A stretch of 64,000 bases of DNA from Larix kaempferi (Eukaryota > Streptophyta > Pinopsida > Pinales > Pinaceae). The stretch spans positions 12,023,001 through 12,087,000 of the forward strand of contig BSBM01001138.1 of assembly GCA_027924585.1 (NCBI GenBank), read 5' to 3'. The notes beneath the pieces are model-generated. The model did no database searches. It saw only the letters and a program-made list of their open reading frames with translations, and was not told where the DNA came from. A program made the position numbers and the translations under genes. The stretch's first letter is position 1; each line of letters starts with the position of its first letter. Shown here piece after piece: positions 11,896 to 23,768 of this stretch.

Positions 11896-12234
11896 GCTGA
11901 ATTACTTGGGCTATGGTGTGTTATTTCTGTGGCTGCCATCATGGGTCTTCAGGAAATGACGGTTTTTGGCGACTCCAAGGTGACAATTAAGTGGGCACTT
12001 AAAGAATATCAATTAAATATCATTTCTTTACAACATTGATGCAGCAGAGTTTGGGAAAAAATTAAACTCTTCAAAGACATTACTTTTGAACATATCTTTC
12101 GACAATTTAACATGAATGCAGATGATCTTTCGAAGAAAGCACATGGACGAGCTGAAGGATTTGTCATTTGGGAAGAATTATTGGAAAACCAAAGTTGTGA
12201 CATGGGCATGGTCAATCTGTTTGACCACTACTAG
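11896..12234 (+). pseudogene. Plant RNase H-like domain remnant (LINE-derived)
   Basis: One plus-strand frame encodes an RVT_3/RNase H-like domain. It has AELLGLWCVI (usual A-E-x-x-A-L block), then VFGDSKVTIKWAL (the D-S-x-x-x-x block with catalytic Asp) and later HIFRQFNMNADDLSKKAHG (usual R-x-x-N-x-x-A-D-x-L-A). The frame ends at TAG 12232-12234. There is one internal TGA at 12037-12039, probably a former Trp codon. The N-terminal strand with the first catalytic Asp is absent, so it is a truncated, dead fragment, opposite in strand to the ABC transporter downstream of whose 3' end it lies. Confidence 0.75.
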
Positions 12235-12892
12235 CTCTGAAGGATTTCAACTTTTCATTGTTTATTTTTTGTTGTTGAATTGTTTACAGTTTTGGACGAT
12301 CAATCTGAAAACAATGACAATTTAACTGAACTATGACAAAGTTTTTGCACTTATAGATTTATGAATTTTTATACTATTTAATTCGTTTTTTTAATAAATA
12401 TCAATAATATGACTTTTTTCCACTGAAAAAATAGAATTAAATTACATAATAATAAAATAAAATTAAAATTAAATATTAAAAATTATTATAACTTTATTTT
12501 TAGCGGCCTAAATTGCTACAATAAACAAAGCAAAAGTTATGCTCTATAAATTGCTCATAAAGAAGTTGAAGAGAGCAATTGCCTAAATTGCTCTGTAAAC
12601 CTAGAGTAACATTCTATACTCATGAGTCATTACCATAAACGAAGGCATCGTATTACAATTAATTGATAATTGCCGCACGCAAAATTAAGACATCAAACTC
12701 AAATGAAGAGGCTACAAATTTGTAGAGCCAAGCTATTACACATAAATAGAAATCTACCCTTTACAATATCGATAAGAGATACCATAGGAGCTTGCCCTCA
12801 AGGCGGGCAGGTTTCATATGAAAAAATTATAGCTGAAAAGCCAAATGGTCCAATCACAGAGTTCTGGATTTTGCAGCGCCTCTTCCTTGCCT
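12235..12892. other. 3' flank of the ABC transporter gene
   Basis: This AT-rich interval holds the 3' UTR and downstream region of the minus-strand transporter. I see several A/T-rich hexamers but cannot choose a polyadenylation signal. No other gene is visible. Confidence 0.4.
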
Positions 12893-15800
12893 TCATCTCT
12901 GTTGGAAGTTCAATACCTTGATGCCCAACACAAATATAAATGCAAAGAAAACAGAGAATCCGACCAGGGCTCCAGCTACTGCACCCAAGAAATCATGTCT
13001 GTATCCAAAGTAATCCTCCACGAACTTGTTCAGTGGTTTCGTTCCCTCGCCCAATACTTCGAGAGGGTCTGTAACGTCCCCATACTGCGAGGCAATGAGG
13101 CCATATACAGTCCAGGCAAACGGGCATATCCAGTAGTACCAGATCCACCATTTTGGGATTCTCTACATCCATTCAGAAATCCATTATGACAAGCTGATTA
13201 TTAAGATGAATCAGTTATAGTAAGTTATTCTATATCTAGCTACCTTTGAACCCTTAGCTTCGCCTGCTCAAAATAAGATATACATCCTCTTCTTGCCTAG
13301 TTATATGGGATAATAACGTTTAGTAAAAAAAATAGGTCGGTAAAGTAGGTTGCATACCGGTTTAGGAATGAAGAATCCTGAAAACAGATTGAAAACAGAG
13401 TAGAATGCTGCAGCTACTATAGAGGCTAATTGTTGGTTTGGAGTTATGGAGACTGTCATCATCCCATAATAGGTGAAGTACAGAAATGTGAAGTAGTTCA
13501 CGAAGAAGAACCACGCAAACTTCTTAGCTGTCCACTTGAAATGGACCATACTGTAAACAATAAGAGTGTACATAACTGTCTGGCCGAGTATGTATGGAAG
13601 TTCAATCACTACCTGTTAAAGTGTTTTTATTATCAGAGATTACATATGTAAATAGGGATCCGATCTGACCATGTAAATATATGAATGGAAAAGAATGACA
13701 AATTCATAGAAATAGGAGAATTGCATAGTTGCCAGATTGCAGCTTGATGGTGTTAGCGAAGTGGACCTTTCAAGACCACCTCCAACCCAACCAAGACTTC
13801 AAAAAGCCGGAATGGCTTATCCACAGAACCAAAGGGTACCCAAGCATGTAGAAGCACCATGCAATGCTAGTGGGAAAGTGCTGGCACATTGATCCCAAAG
13901 CTTGCTTTTGAATTGGCAATGCCAGAGGCCATATTGTGCTTTATGAGTCTCCATGTTTGAAACATGGAGAGTCTGAATGTTGACAGTAGTGATCGAGAAA
14001 AAAATGAAACAATAAAATATGACTAACCTGAGCCAGAGCATAGGGCAATGCAGAGTACATCCCTGCAGCCTTTTCTCTGTAGAACACAGTTCTCTCTACT
14101 CCAACCACAGGCTGCACAGTTGAACAGTTGTTAACTCCCAAGAATAAAACTGCTCCATATAAGGTCCCCGCAATGATAAAAAGATCGTTGTTGTTGTCCC
14201 TGACATGTAATCAAGCAATTTCTTAGTATCGGTGAAGAGCAGGAGTCTATAACATTCAAAATAAGAGCAGCAAATATTTTTGTGCTTTGTTAATCCAAAC
14301 AACTTAATGTTTTGGCCAGTAGTCTGTCTTAGAGAGTTAAATCTCAAGTACATACTGTTTTGTGCCGACCTTCCAAAAGATTGTTCCAAGGAGCAGAGCA
14401 CAGACAAATGTGAAGAAGTATCTAACAGCATTATAGTCGGGACTTCGCCAGTAAGTCCACCATTGCTTCCACAAACAAGAACTGAACTGTCCAAAGAATG
14501 ATTGTGAGTACTGGGTTGCAAAGTAAAGATCCCTTGCTTCTGGAGCTGGAGTCTTGAGCTCTGTCACCAAAGCCCTGTTCCGCCTTTATTGCCAAGAAAA
14601 GGATAAATGTTAGAATGCCAGTTTGAAGCTGATATCTTTGTGTCTTAAAGATTTGTTGTAATGCTAGATATTATATACACAAGGACTCTGGTGGAAACAT
14701 ATTGATAACTATAATGCTTACTTATAGAGAGAAGATTTCTTGTAATGCTCTGCAAAGTCTATCCCCAAACCATGTTCAGCAGCAACAGAGCTAACTTCCA
14801 ACATCCATGTAGCTGGGTTGTATTTATCTTTTATCTTTGGTATCCCTGGAATAGCCTGTAGTTTGTCATGATGAAAATTAGGAAATTCAACTCACATTTA
14901 GGCTATAAATTAATAGTGCTCTATTCAAAATTATTCTTTTGCTAAGGACTACAAGAATCTCCCAAGTTGTTACCTCAAAGTATTCAACAACCTTGTGAGA
15001 ATTCCGGCCTAGTGGCCCAAAGAAAATGATTTTCCCTCCTCTTTTCATCAACAATAGCTGATCCATCATTGTAAGTCAGAAATCAACACCAAACTTTGAA
15101 ACAAACGATATAAGTCATATTAGAATCTAAACCTCGGTTTACCTCATCAAAAGCTTCAAAGATGTCAATGCTAGGCTGATGGATGGTACAGACAACAGTC
15201 CTTCCAGTATCTACTGTATTACGGACAGTGCGCATCACAATTGCAGCTGCTCTAGCATCCAAACCAGAAGTGGGCTCATCCATGAAAATTATGGAAGGAT
15301 TTGCAACAAGCTCCACAGCTATTGTTAACCTTTTCCTTTGTTCAGTTGACAATCCAGATATGCCTGGTAGGCCTACCAGTGCATCCCTTAAATTGTCTAA
15401 TTCCACAAGTTCGATGACCTCATCAACAAAGACCTACAAATTCGAATCTTTTGCGAATTAGGAACATGACAATTTTGCATCATGTAAAAAAACACTATTA
15501 GAAGAGAAAATCACAGTTGTAGACTTACAATTCTGGTTTCTTTGTCAACATCCTTTGGGAGACGGAGAAATGCTGAATATAACAAGGATTCTCGGACAGT
15601 AACCTGTGGAGAATGTATATCATTCTGTTCACAATAACCAGAAATCCGAGCAAATGTTTCTTGCTTTTTGGGAAATCCAGAGATTCGGATATCACCCTCA
15701 ATGTATCCTCCAGTCTTTCTTCCTGCTAAGACATCCATGAGAGTTGTCTTCCCAGCACCACTAACCCCCATCAACGCTGTAAGAACACCAGGTCTGAATG

Positions 15801-18800
15801 CCCCGGTAACATCTCGAAGCAATTGAAGTCTATTATCAGTCACTCCTTGTTCCTTCATTTCCTGCATAAAAAGTTGGAACTTGTCAACCAAACCCTTCTA
15901 GTAAGAGAAGCCACAAAAATTAGCAGTAGCTGAATCACATAATAGACCAATCTCAGGGCTCAAATTCATACGGGGGGCATATCGACAAAGTATTTGACAT
16001 CTTCAAAAGACATGGCTAGTGGTTCGAATGGAAGAATCATTCCTCGCTTTGGAGGAACTCCTATTGCAGCCTCCAAACCCAACTCATTATTGCCTTCTAG
16101 ACGAGTTGATTGGTTGCTCATTCTTCTGATTTGCATTTCACCTGTATAACCCAGTAATCAAGAATTTGTTATAGAACCCAAAATCATGGAGTTCGTGCTC
16201 CATATATTCCCCTTAATCTGTTCAAGAAAATCTGAACCAGTTCAAGAAACTCTAACAGTTGCCTTACAGGAATTATTGTCATCTGCAGAAGACCCTCTTC
16301 TTGATCTCGATGGCTTTCTATTATGCCCTTGCTTTGTACCATTCTCTTGGGCCTGCATTTCTTCAAGACCTTCCTGGGAAATGACAGCTTGAGGTTTCCC
16401 AAGAGCTACGCAGGAACAAATTCCGCATTAGTCTTAGTTGAAAGAATTTGGTTAAAAATTGATGAACAGAAAGAGAACGGCAAATATTTTTCTAGTGAAG
16501 CAACTCACGTTTTAGATATGCAAGAGCCAAAGTAAAAAGCACATTGAAGAGTACTGAAAATCCCAACAGAGCGGCAACTCCTAGCCAATACCAATATGCT
16601 TGTGGAAAGATGTTACGACTCTTCAGTGCAGAAACGCCCAAATTTGTGGTATTCTCTGCACTCTGAAGGTTAACACGATTCCATGACGCTAGTCAATTTC
16701 ATGAATAAGTTTGAAAAATTCTTCATAGTTTAAATAATCCTTCAAGGAAACTCATGCTAGATTATTTCCATCTTTTCCACAATGTTTCGTGGAGTTCTTA
16801 AAGCATTAAAAGGTTAAAGCCTTACTATCATCCATCTAGGAGCAAGCATCTCATTCACAGAAATGGCATTTTCTGCATACATCAAAGGGGAACACCAGTA
16901 GCCCCATATCCACCATTTTGGGATGTTCTCTGCAACAGAAATCCATCGCCAATCTCAATATAAACGGATACTTTAATGTTCAAAAGCCAGAGGCCGACGC
17001 CTATCATATCATTAAAATGACAAGTAAAGTTCATCTTGTTTAACAAGATTTTCTAGATTCTAGTCTTACATCAATGCTCCATTGATTTCTTAGGGAGATT
17101 ATTTGTCCGTGAGTTGGAAAGAAATAAAAATGCTAACCTCTAGGGAGAATGAACCCTCCAAGCATGAATATGAGCAAAAGGGATATAAATCCTCCAGTAT
17201 TAGCTAAGATCATTGTCCTGAAAATTCCTGCCATCAGACGGAACAGGGACGATGCCATCTGATGAACTAGGAAGATAATAAGAAATTGTCGAAAGAACCT
17301 GCAGGGTAGAAAGGTTCATGTATTTTAAAAGGCAACAAATGCAACGAAGAGATTAAGCTTCCATTACTAAGAATGGAGATAATCTTGATAAATGATTGAT
17401 TTCCCGATACTACCTGCTAGCTTCGGGGGCAAACCCAGTGGTGTAGTAAGTTATCATCACCCAAACTCCAGCCTCCAACAATGAAATTGGAATTCTGAGT
17501 AAAAAAGTAGGAATAGTGAAAGCCCATGCAGGATAGAAAAGTAAATCCCGTTGCTTGAAGAACACAGGAAGCCTGACAATTGTCATGGCCAGTTCTGCAA
17601 ATCCATTGAACATGTTGGCGAGGAGGCTGAAAATAAGTGCTCCAAGGTATATATTTGCATCATTTCGGGACTTGTGATGCATTTCAGTCTTCAAGAAGAC
17701 AGTCGATGTAATAAAGGCTCCAATTATAATCTGCAAAGTGAAGTGAAATAGTTCTAGATAGATGTATTTTATCCTTGTGGTGATGATTCTCATCTAAGAT
17801 TAACATTTTGAAATAAACTACGATTTTTCTCAAATTAGACCAAATTATAGACTGTGAAACATCTCACTTGTGTTGTCTTGAAGATGTAAACAATGGAATT
17901 CCGCTTGACCAGAAGCCATTCTTTTGACAAACAGGCCTTGAAGATCTCCATTTTGGGAACAGGGTTCCTATTGAACACCAAAGCTGCTCTGTGATTTCTC
18001 TCCTTATCATAAGGGACTGATAGCTCATTTTCTAAATGCAAACCTGAGTGAAACTGCTTGAATCTAAACACAAATTCCTTGACAGGCATGTAGCGATAAG
18101 GCCCCTTCTTGTCATCCCAGTATTGTTCTTGATCCTTCTTTGATGTAACCTGCAACCATGGATATTGGTGAGTAAAGGGAAGTATAATATTCTACTAGAA
18201 TTGGAAAGACAAGTTACGATGGATTATGTTGAACTCTCCATAATCTGGGTACCTCTTGTAAGAAATCTGCAGTGCCCTTTCTTTCAGGGCATTTGAATCC
18301 ACAGCTTTCAAAAAATTCCACGACATTCTCTCTGGGTCCATGGTAGACAATCTGACCCTCTGATAAGAGTATTATGTCATCAAAGAGATCAAATATTTCT
18401 GGTGCTGGCTGCAACAGAGACATGAGTATTGTTGCATCCATGAGATTGGTGAAGTGCTGCAGGCATTTTGCAATCTGATAGGTGGTAGAACTATCCAGCC
18501 CGGTTGATATTTCATCCATGAAGAGAGTCTTTGTAGGTCCAACAATCATCTCCCCTGGAAAAACGGAAATTTTAAGAATTGTTATAAAACTATACTGATT
18601 TGCAGTCATCAAAATGACATCTATACATAATTACACAACTCTAGTCTGTTCAGAGGAATTTTCAGGCATACCAGTTGTCACACGCTTCTTTTGCCCACCA
18701 GAGATTCCTCTCTGCATGTCATCGCCAACTATTGTATCTCCGCAAACATCTAAGCCCAGAATCTGTTTAGACACAAACCCTAAAGCAATGAACCCTAGCA

Positions 18801-20843
18801 TCTCCTCTGATACATATATCTATTTATTTAAAGCTTTGAATTATAGACTATGGCTAGATTGGTCTCCATGCATTTACCTTAAGGATGTAGTCAGTCTGGA
18901 GGCCACTCTTCAGACCTTCCATTGCTGTTGCCTGCAGAAATCGAGCAACCATACAATCAAAGAACCAAAGTGACATCAATAAGCATAGTGCCTAGGCTGT
19001 GTAACAAATTAGAATCTATCAAGATTTTCTCTAAGAAAGTGGCCCATAAACATCTGAACTTACTTTCATGAATAGATCAACATCTGCCTCTGGAAAAATC
19101 CCAGCTTGCTTCTCCCTTCTAGCCAGCTCGGCAAGCAGTTCTGCATCGAGAAGAATATGCCAACAAGCATACTAGTCAATAAACACTTCCAACTGTGATC
19201 CAGGGTACCAATTAACTAGGTGAAATGTAAATCTGGTGGACTGAAATTTGTCTAGAATGCCCACCGAATCTGTCACCAACGCCTTGACATCTAGCAGAGA
19301 AATCGAGTGTTTCTCTAACTGTCATTTCTCCAACATGTAAGTCATGCTGGCTTATGTAAGCAGATGTTTTCTGAGGGACAAATTCGTCCAGTTTATGGCC
19401 GTTGTATGTAATGTCTCCTCTCACCTGATCATCCAAGAATACTAAAGTCATTACCTCGTTTTATTGATGAAATATTATATAGCATACCTGCACAATGCCA
19501 AGGATAGGAAAAGGATTTAACCTTCAATCCAGGGTCCAATTTCCCAGCCAAAGCTAGTAGCAATGTTGTCTTTCCCGACCCAGGGGGACCCAATAACAAA
19601 GTCATTCTGCATGATCAGGGCAAGGATATGTTGTAAGCATTTATCAATGTTTCCTATAAGACCTTTCAGGACCAGCCCTTTTTAACTGCGGAAAGTATGA
19701 CCTTTCAGCATCCGGGGAAATTTGATATAGACAAACAGAAATTGCATTATAAATTCTGTATAATGGTGTGATTTCAATAAAAACGGTGTTTTTCGGAGCA
19801 GCAGCCTATTACCGAGACGGTTTGAGGACTCCGCTTGCTTCGTTCAGAATTGTGAGATTTATTTTCTTTGCTAGTGTCAGTCCAACAATGCCGAACAAGT
19901 AGTCCACCATATTTTTAGTAGCATTCCAGAGAGTAGGAAGAGCTCTGCTACCCACATAACACTCCGCATCGACTGTCAAGCGCTGGAATCGAACTTCTAC
20001 AGTTGGAAGCTCAATACCAACTCTGGAAACAATGTGAAAACAGTATTTATATGAGTTCTGCACTTCAAAAGCGCCATTATTTTTTATACATGGAGCAAGC
20101 AATTTTCGTTTATCACACTAAAACATTCATTCAATGGTTCCAAATCACATTCATCTGTCAAAATATTAAAATAAATCATATTGCAAACACCATATTGGAC
20201 TCTAACCTATTTTTAAAGTATCATACTTTCTAAAATCTTGCAAGTTCATTTTCTAAAAAAAATAGATCAAACTTTATAAGTTTATTTGGTTATCCTCAAA
20301 TTTTATAAGTTTTTGGTTAAGATATGGGTCTGGTTAGCAAGGAGATTAAAGTAAAAAAATCCAAAATCCAACCAATTGAAATTTGATGTAGCCGAAACCA
20401 AGAAACCACTCCTACCCATTAAAAAAAATTCTAACAAACAAAAAAAATATCATACTCTCTCACCTGTCGATGCGATTCCTGAGATTCCTCAAAAACTTCT
20501 CGTTATCTTCATCTGCAACCTTAAAGACACGGTCAATGAAGGCCTGCCTTTCCATGAAGCCGAGCTTCCGAACATTCACTTGTTTGAAATCAACGTCCAT
20601 CTTATCATGGTTGCCCTCTACTGTATGCATGATGATACTGGTCCTCAACCTATCATAGGTTGGCAACTTCTCCAGAGCTGCCCATCTGAGAGCTTCTTCG
20701 TCATCTTCAATGGTTTCTCTCTGTGATCTGGCAAACACATCTTCCACTCCCCAATTCGATCCGCTGCCGCTCAATCTCATACTCCTACTCACATTTCTGC
20801 TTATCCTCTTCCCAGATTCCCACATTCTCTCCACCCCATCCAT
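12893..20843 (-). CDS. ABCG36-like: Full-size PDR-type ABC transporter, ABCG36/PEN3-like (23 exons)
   Basis: Exons, minus strand order: 20843-20464, 20022-19813, 19606-19522, 19424-19265, 19140-19064, 18931-18878, 18762-18672, 18554-18253, 18149-17868, 17730-17414, 17298-17138, 16929-16826, 16662-16509, 16405-16268, 16141-15972, 15861-15529, 15433-15143, 15057-14974, 14855-14722, 14583-14356, 14199-14028, 13612-13358, 13162-12893. All introns read GT-AG and phases join into 1,483 codons plus TGA, a normal PDR length. Order is NBD1-TMD1-NBD2-TMD2. NBD1 has Walker [10 protein letters not shown] (203-211), signature ISGGQ (342-346) and Walker B LFMDE (363-367). NBD2 has GVSGAGKTT (927-935), degenerate signature LSTEQ (1034-1038) and IIFMDE (1054-1059); this asymmetry is normal for PDRs. 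The N-terminus has the plant PDR block [17 protein letters not shown]. Family members export defence compounds, auxin precursors or metals across the plasma membrane; the substrate here is unknown. ABCG36/35/29 kinship is from remembered sequence. Confidence 0.93.
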
Positions 20844-20871
20844 GTATATTGTTCTGCAATATCACACACAT
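20785..20871 (-). other. Upstream ORF overlapping the transporter start
   Basis: An ATG at 20871-20869 opens a 28-codon frame ([10 protein letters not shown]...) ending at TAG 20787-20785. It is out of frame with, and overlaps, the main ATG at 20843. If transcription starts upstream of 20871, as the TATA box suggests, this uORF would be met first by scanning ribosomes and could lower translation of the transporter. Seen: the frame. Inferred: regulatory effect. Confidence 0.5.
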
Positions 20872-20925
20872 AAATTCTCCAGTACCGGCGTTGCTTCACG
20901 TAGGATTGAAGACGAGGAATGCCAA

Positions 20926-20933
20926 TATTTATA
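20926..20933 (-). promoter_or_regulatory. TATA box of the ABC transporter gene
   Basis: The minus strand reads CTCTATAAATATTGG, a strong plant TATA box, about 85 bp upstream of the chosen start codon. Usual spacing puts the transcript start near 20895-20900 and the 5' UTR at about 50-60 nt. No other TATA-like site lies closer to the ATG. Confidence 0.65.
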
Positions 20934-21350
20934 GAGCTATATGCAGCTTTCTGATAGGCAGCTCTAGAAAAGCTTCCAACTTGTGTTCTGTTATCTTTCA
21001 GCAAATGTCCTTCTCAGGGTTATCACTGATTCTGGGGAATTATAATGTTAATTACATTGTCCTAGAAGCTCCAATTCGAATGTTCACATGGAGTGTCTAA
21101 CGTGTTTGAATGAGAGGTCGTTTTTTATCTGACACCTCTGAAATACTAAGAATCTTGAGAAATCTATATAATGCAAACGAAAATTTCGTGACAATTAAGC
21201 GAAGCTTAATAATTTGTAGTATGTACGTTTATGCTTTGAGCTGTGTTGGAACCTTCCTTCCCTACCCTAAAGGTAAACATAGAGGAGAGAACGCTCACGA
21301 TAAAAGACAACCAAAACGCTTAGCTTTTTAATGATTTTGGGATAAATACC

Positions 21351-21412
21351 TGTTAAAATTTTTGCTCGAAATTGTTATTTTTGTTAAAATTTTTGCTCGA
21401 AATTGTTATTTT
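21351..21412. repeat. Perfect 31-bp tandem duplication
   Basis: A 31-bp unit beginning TGTTAAAATTTTTGCTCGAA is present twice back to back (21351-21381, 21382-21412) about 500 bp upstream of the transporter start codon. The copies are identical, so the duplication is recent. Confidence 0.9.
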
Positions 21413-21831
21413 TATAATTTTGTAATTGGAATTGTTGGTTCTAAATTAATTATCTACTTTTAAAACAAACCAGATCCCCAAAATTATTATCTGAATACTC
21501 TAACTTGTCATTTTAACAAAAATTACTCTGCTGAATTCTATTCCGAAGAATCTGGAGCGTTTTAGTTAGATCAGTGTGCATTAAAGTCACTTGAATGCTT
21601 CATCTACCATTCCTAGCTTCTGTCATTTGAACTCAATTTTTTTTAATTACATCAACGCTGCTATTCATCCTCTGATCTTAATTTATTTTATATTTGTCGG
21701 TGTTTGTACTTTGTACAGTTGACCTGCTGACGCCATATTATTGACGTCATTGAAACCTGACGCCACATTGAAAATATTTAGTGTATAAGTTAAATGTTCT
21801 ATGTTTTCAATAGAGTTTCCCTTCTTCATTA

Positions 21832-22003
21832 ATTGATATGGGAAAATACGACAAGTCTGTGGAACAATTTTTTCGGGTTAACATCTTTTTCAATTGATTG
21901 ATATGGGAAAATATGACAAGTCTGTGGACCAATTTTTTCGGTAAGACATTTTTTTTCAAGGGAGTTTCCCCTCATTCACATGGGAAAATATGACAAAGTA
22001 GGT
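21832..22003. repeat. Diverged tandem repeat, ~65-bp unit
   Basis: The block ATTGATATGGGAAAATACGA (and its continuation to TTTTTTCGG) occurs at 21832-21876 and again at 21897-21941 with few changes. A shorter third copy with ATGGGAAAATATGACAA is at about 21980-21996. No coding content is visible. Confidence 0.8.
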
Positions 22004-22497
22004 TGGATACATAAAGTTCATTATTAAAATTAAATTCAAATTTAATTAAAGTTATTGAGTTATTATCAGTATAGATGTAATTTAAAGATGTAATTTAAGT
22101 TTAAATTTTTTATTTTATAGAAAGATATGGTTTTTTGTAATTATTTTTTATAATTTTTTATTTTATGAATCTACATGAATTTTTTTAATTTCTTTTTATT
22201 TACGTTACATTACAACATCTTCTCCATACTTGGTTATAAATTTCCTCTCCGTGCAATCATTATTAATATATTAATTTATTATTATAAAAATATAATTAAT
22301 CCATTATTCATCTTTAGCATTAATTTTATTCAAAATAATTATGGTTATATTGAAAGAATGTCTCCTTGATTAGAATAACTCCCCTCTATCCAAAGTAAAT
22401 TCCACAATTTTATATTGTACATTAGAATAATTGTATATTGTACGTTAGAAGAATGAAGGGTTTGTGCAAATCCTAGAAGCCAAGATGATGAACCTAG

Positions 22498-23494
22498 TGG
22501 AAAAATTAATAATGAGATTCATTTGATTTCTTAAGTATTCATTCATAATTGTGTCACTAGCTCCACTCCATCTCATTGAAAGCACTTTTTCGATAGAATT
22601 TCTAGATGTTAGGAAAAAACAACCTAGTTGAGGTTTGAATAATTTTACATTGATAAGCATTGTATTTGTACACATTTTTACACTTTTGATTAGGGAATCA
22701 CAATATATAATGTAACCACATCGCTACATTACAGTCTACAGATGCAATCTACCTCTGAAGTTTACTACAATATGGAAAGGTTCCTACTTCATATTGGAAA
22801 AATTAATAATGAGATTATTGCTGCCATCCATTTTTAGTTTTTGTTTCCTATTGTATAAGATGAATGGTGTGCTTTCTTTCCCATGATTAATATGTTAGTT
22901 TGGTATCTAGTTAACCTTAAAATGTGGTTATTATATTATAACTGTGAACCCTATAACCAGACAATATATAGAAAAATATCCGGTTAAATACCTATAGTGA
23001 ATAGGAGTGATCATAACCAGGGGTATTGGAATCACACAATATAATGTAGCCATGCCACTACACTAATTCTACCTCCAAATATAGTTACAATATGGATAGA
23101 TCCCTAGTGGAAAATCAATAATGAGATTACTTTGATTTCTTATGTACTCAGGCCTTCATAACTATGTCACTAGCTCCACTCCATCTCATTGAAAGCACTT
23201 TTTCAAAAGAATTCCTAGATGACAGGAAAAACAACCCAGTTGAGATTTGAATAATTTTACAATGATAAGCATTTTTTGTACACATTTTTATTGATTAGGG
23301 CATCACAATATAAAATGTAACCACATCGCTACACTTACAGATGCAATCTACCCATTAATTTTGCTACAATATGGCAAGGTTCCTATTGGAAAAATTGATA
23401 AAGAGAATATTGCTACTATCCATTTTTAGTTTTTGTTTCCTGTTGTATAAGATTAATATGCTAGTTTGGTGTCCGGTTAGCCTTAAAATTTGAC

Positions 23495-23527
<33 letters not shown>

Positions 23528-23768
23528 GAATACTTTAACCAAACAATACATAGAAAAAGATCCACTTAAATACCTAAAGTGAATAGGACTGAGCATAACC
23601 AGGGGGATTGGCATCACACAATATAATGTAGCCATGCTACTACACTAATTCTACCTCCAAAGATAGTTACAATATGGATAGATTGCTATTGGAAAAATTA
23701 ATAATGAGAATATTACTTCCGTCCATTTGAGTTTCTCTTATTTTTGTATAGGACGAATGGTGTGCTAT
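22498..23768. repeat. Long tandem duplication, ~614-bp unit, interrupted by an LTR element
   Basis: The sequence beginning near 22498 (AATAATGAGATT followed by TCACTAGCTCCACTCCATCT) recurs near 23112 in the same order over about 580 bp, with moderate divergence. A third copy starts near 23690 and is cut at 23768 by the LTR element. Each unit contains blocks such as CACATCGCTACA and CTACAATATGG, and the pattern TCACACAATATAATGTAGCC occurs within the array. A TTA/ATT microsatellite (about 23492-23527) exists only in the second unit. No protein is encoded. Confidence 0.8.
23492..23527. repeat. (ATT)n microsatellite
   Basis: About eleven uninterrupted ATT/TTA triplets lie within the second copy of the 614-bp repeat and are absent at the matching position of the first copy. 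Confidence 0.95.

Noticed and set aside
12845-13189. 114-aa plus-strand frame
   Set aside because: It is antisense to the last transporter exon, which encodes the conserved PDR C-terminus.
15183-15461. 92-aa plus-strand frame
   Set aside because: It is antisense to transporter exon 17 (Walker B of NBD2), so it is a shadow frame.
21832-23768. CRISPR-like array
   Set aside because: Repeats are long, diverged and without regular unique spacers, and the genome is eukaryotic.
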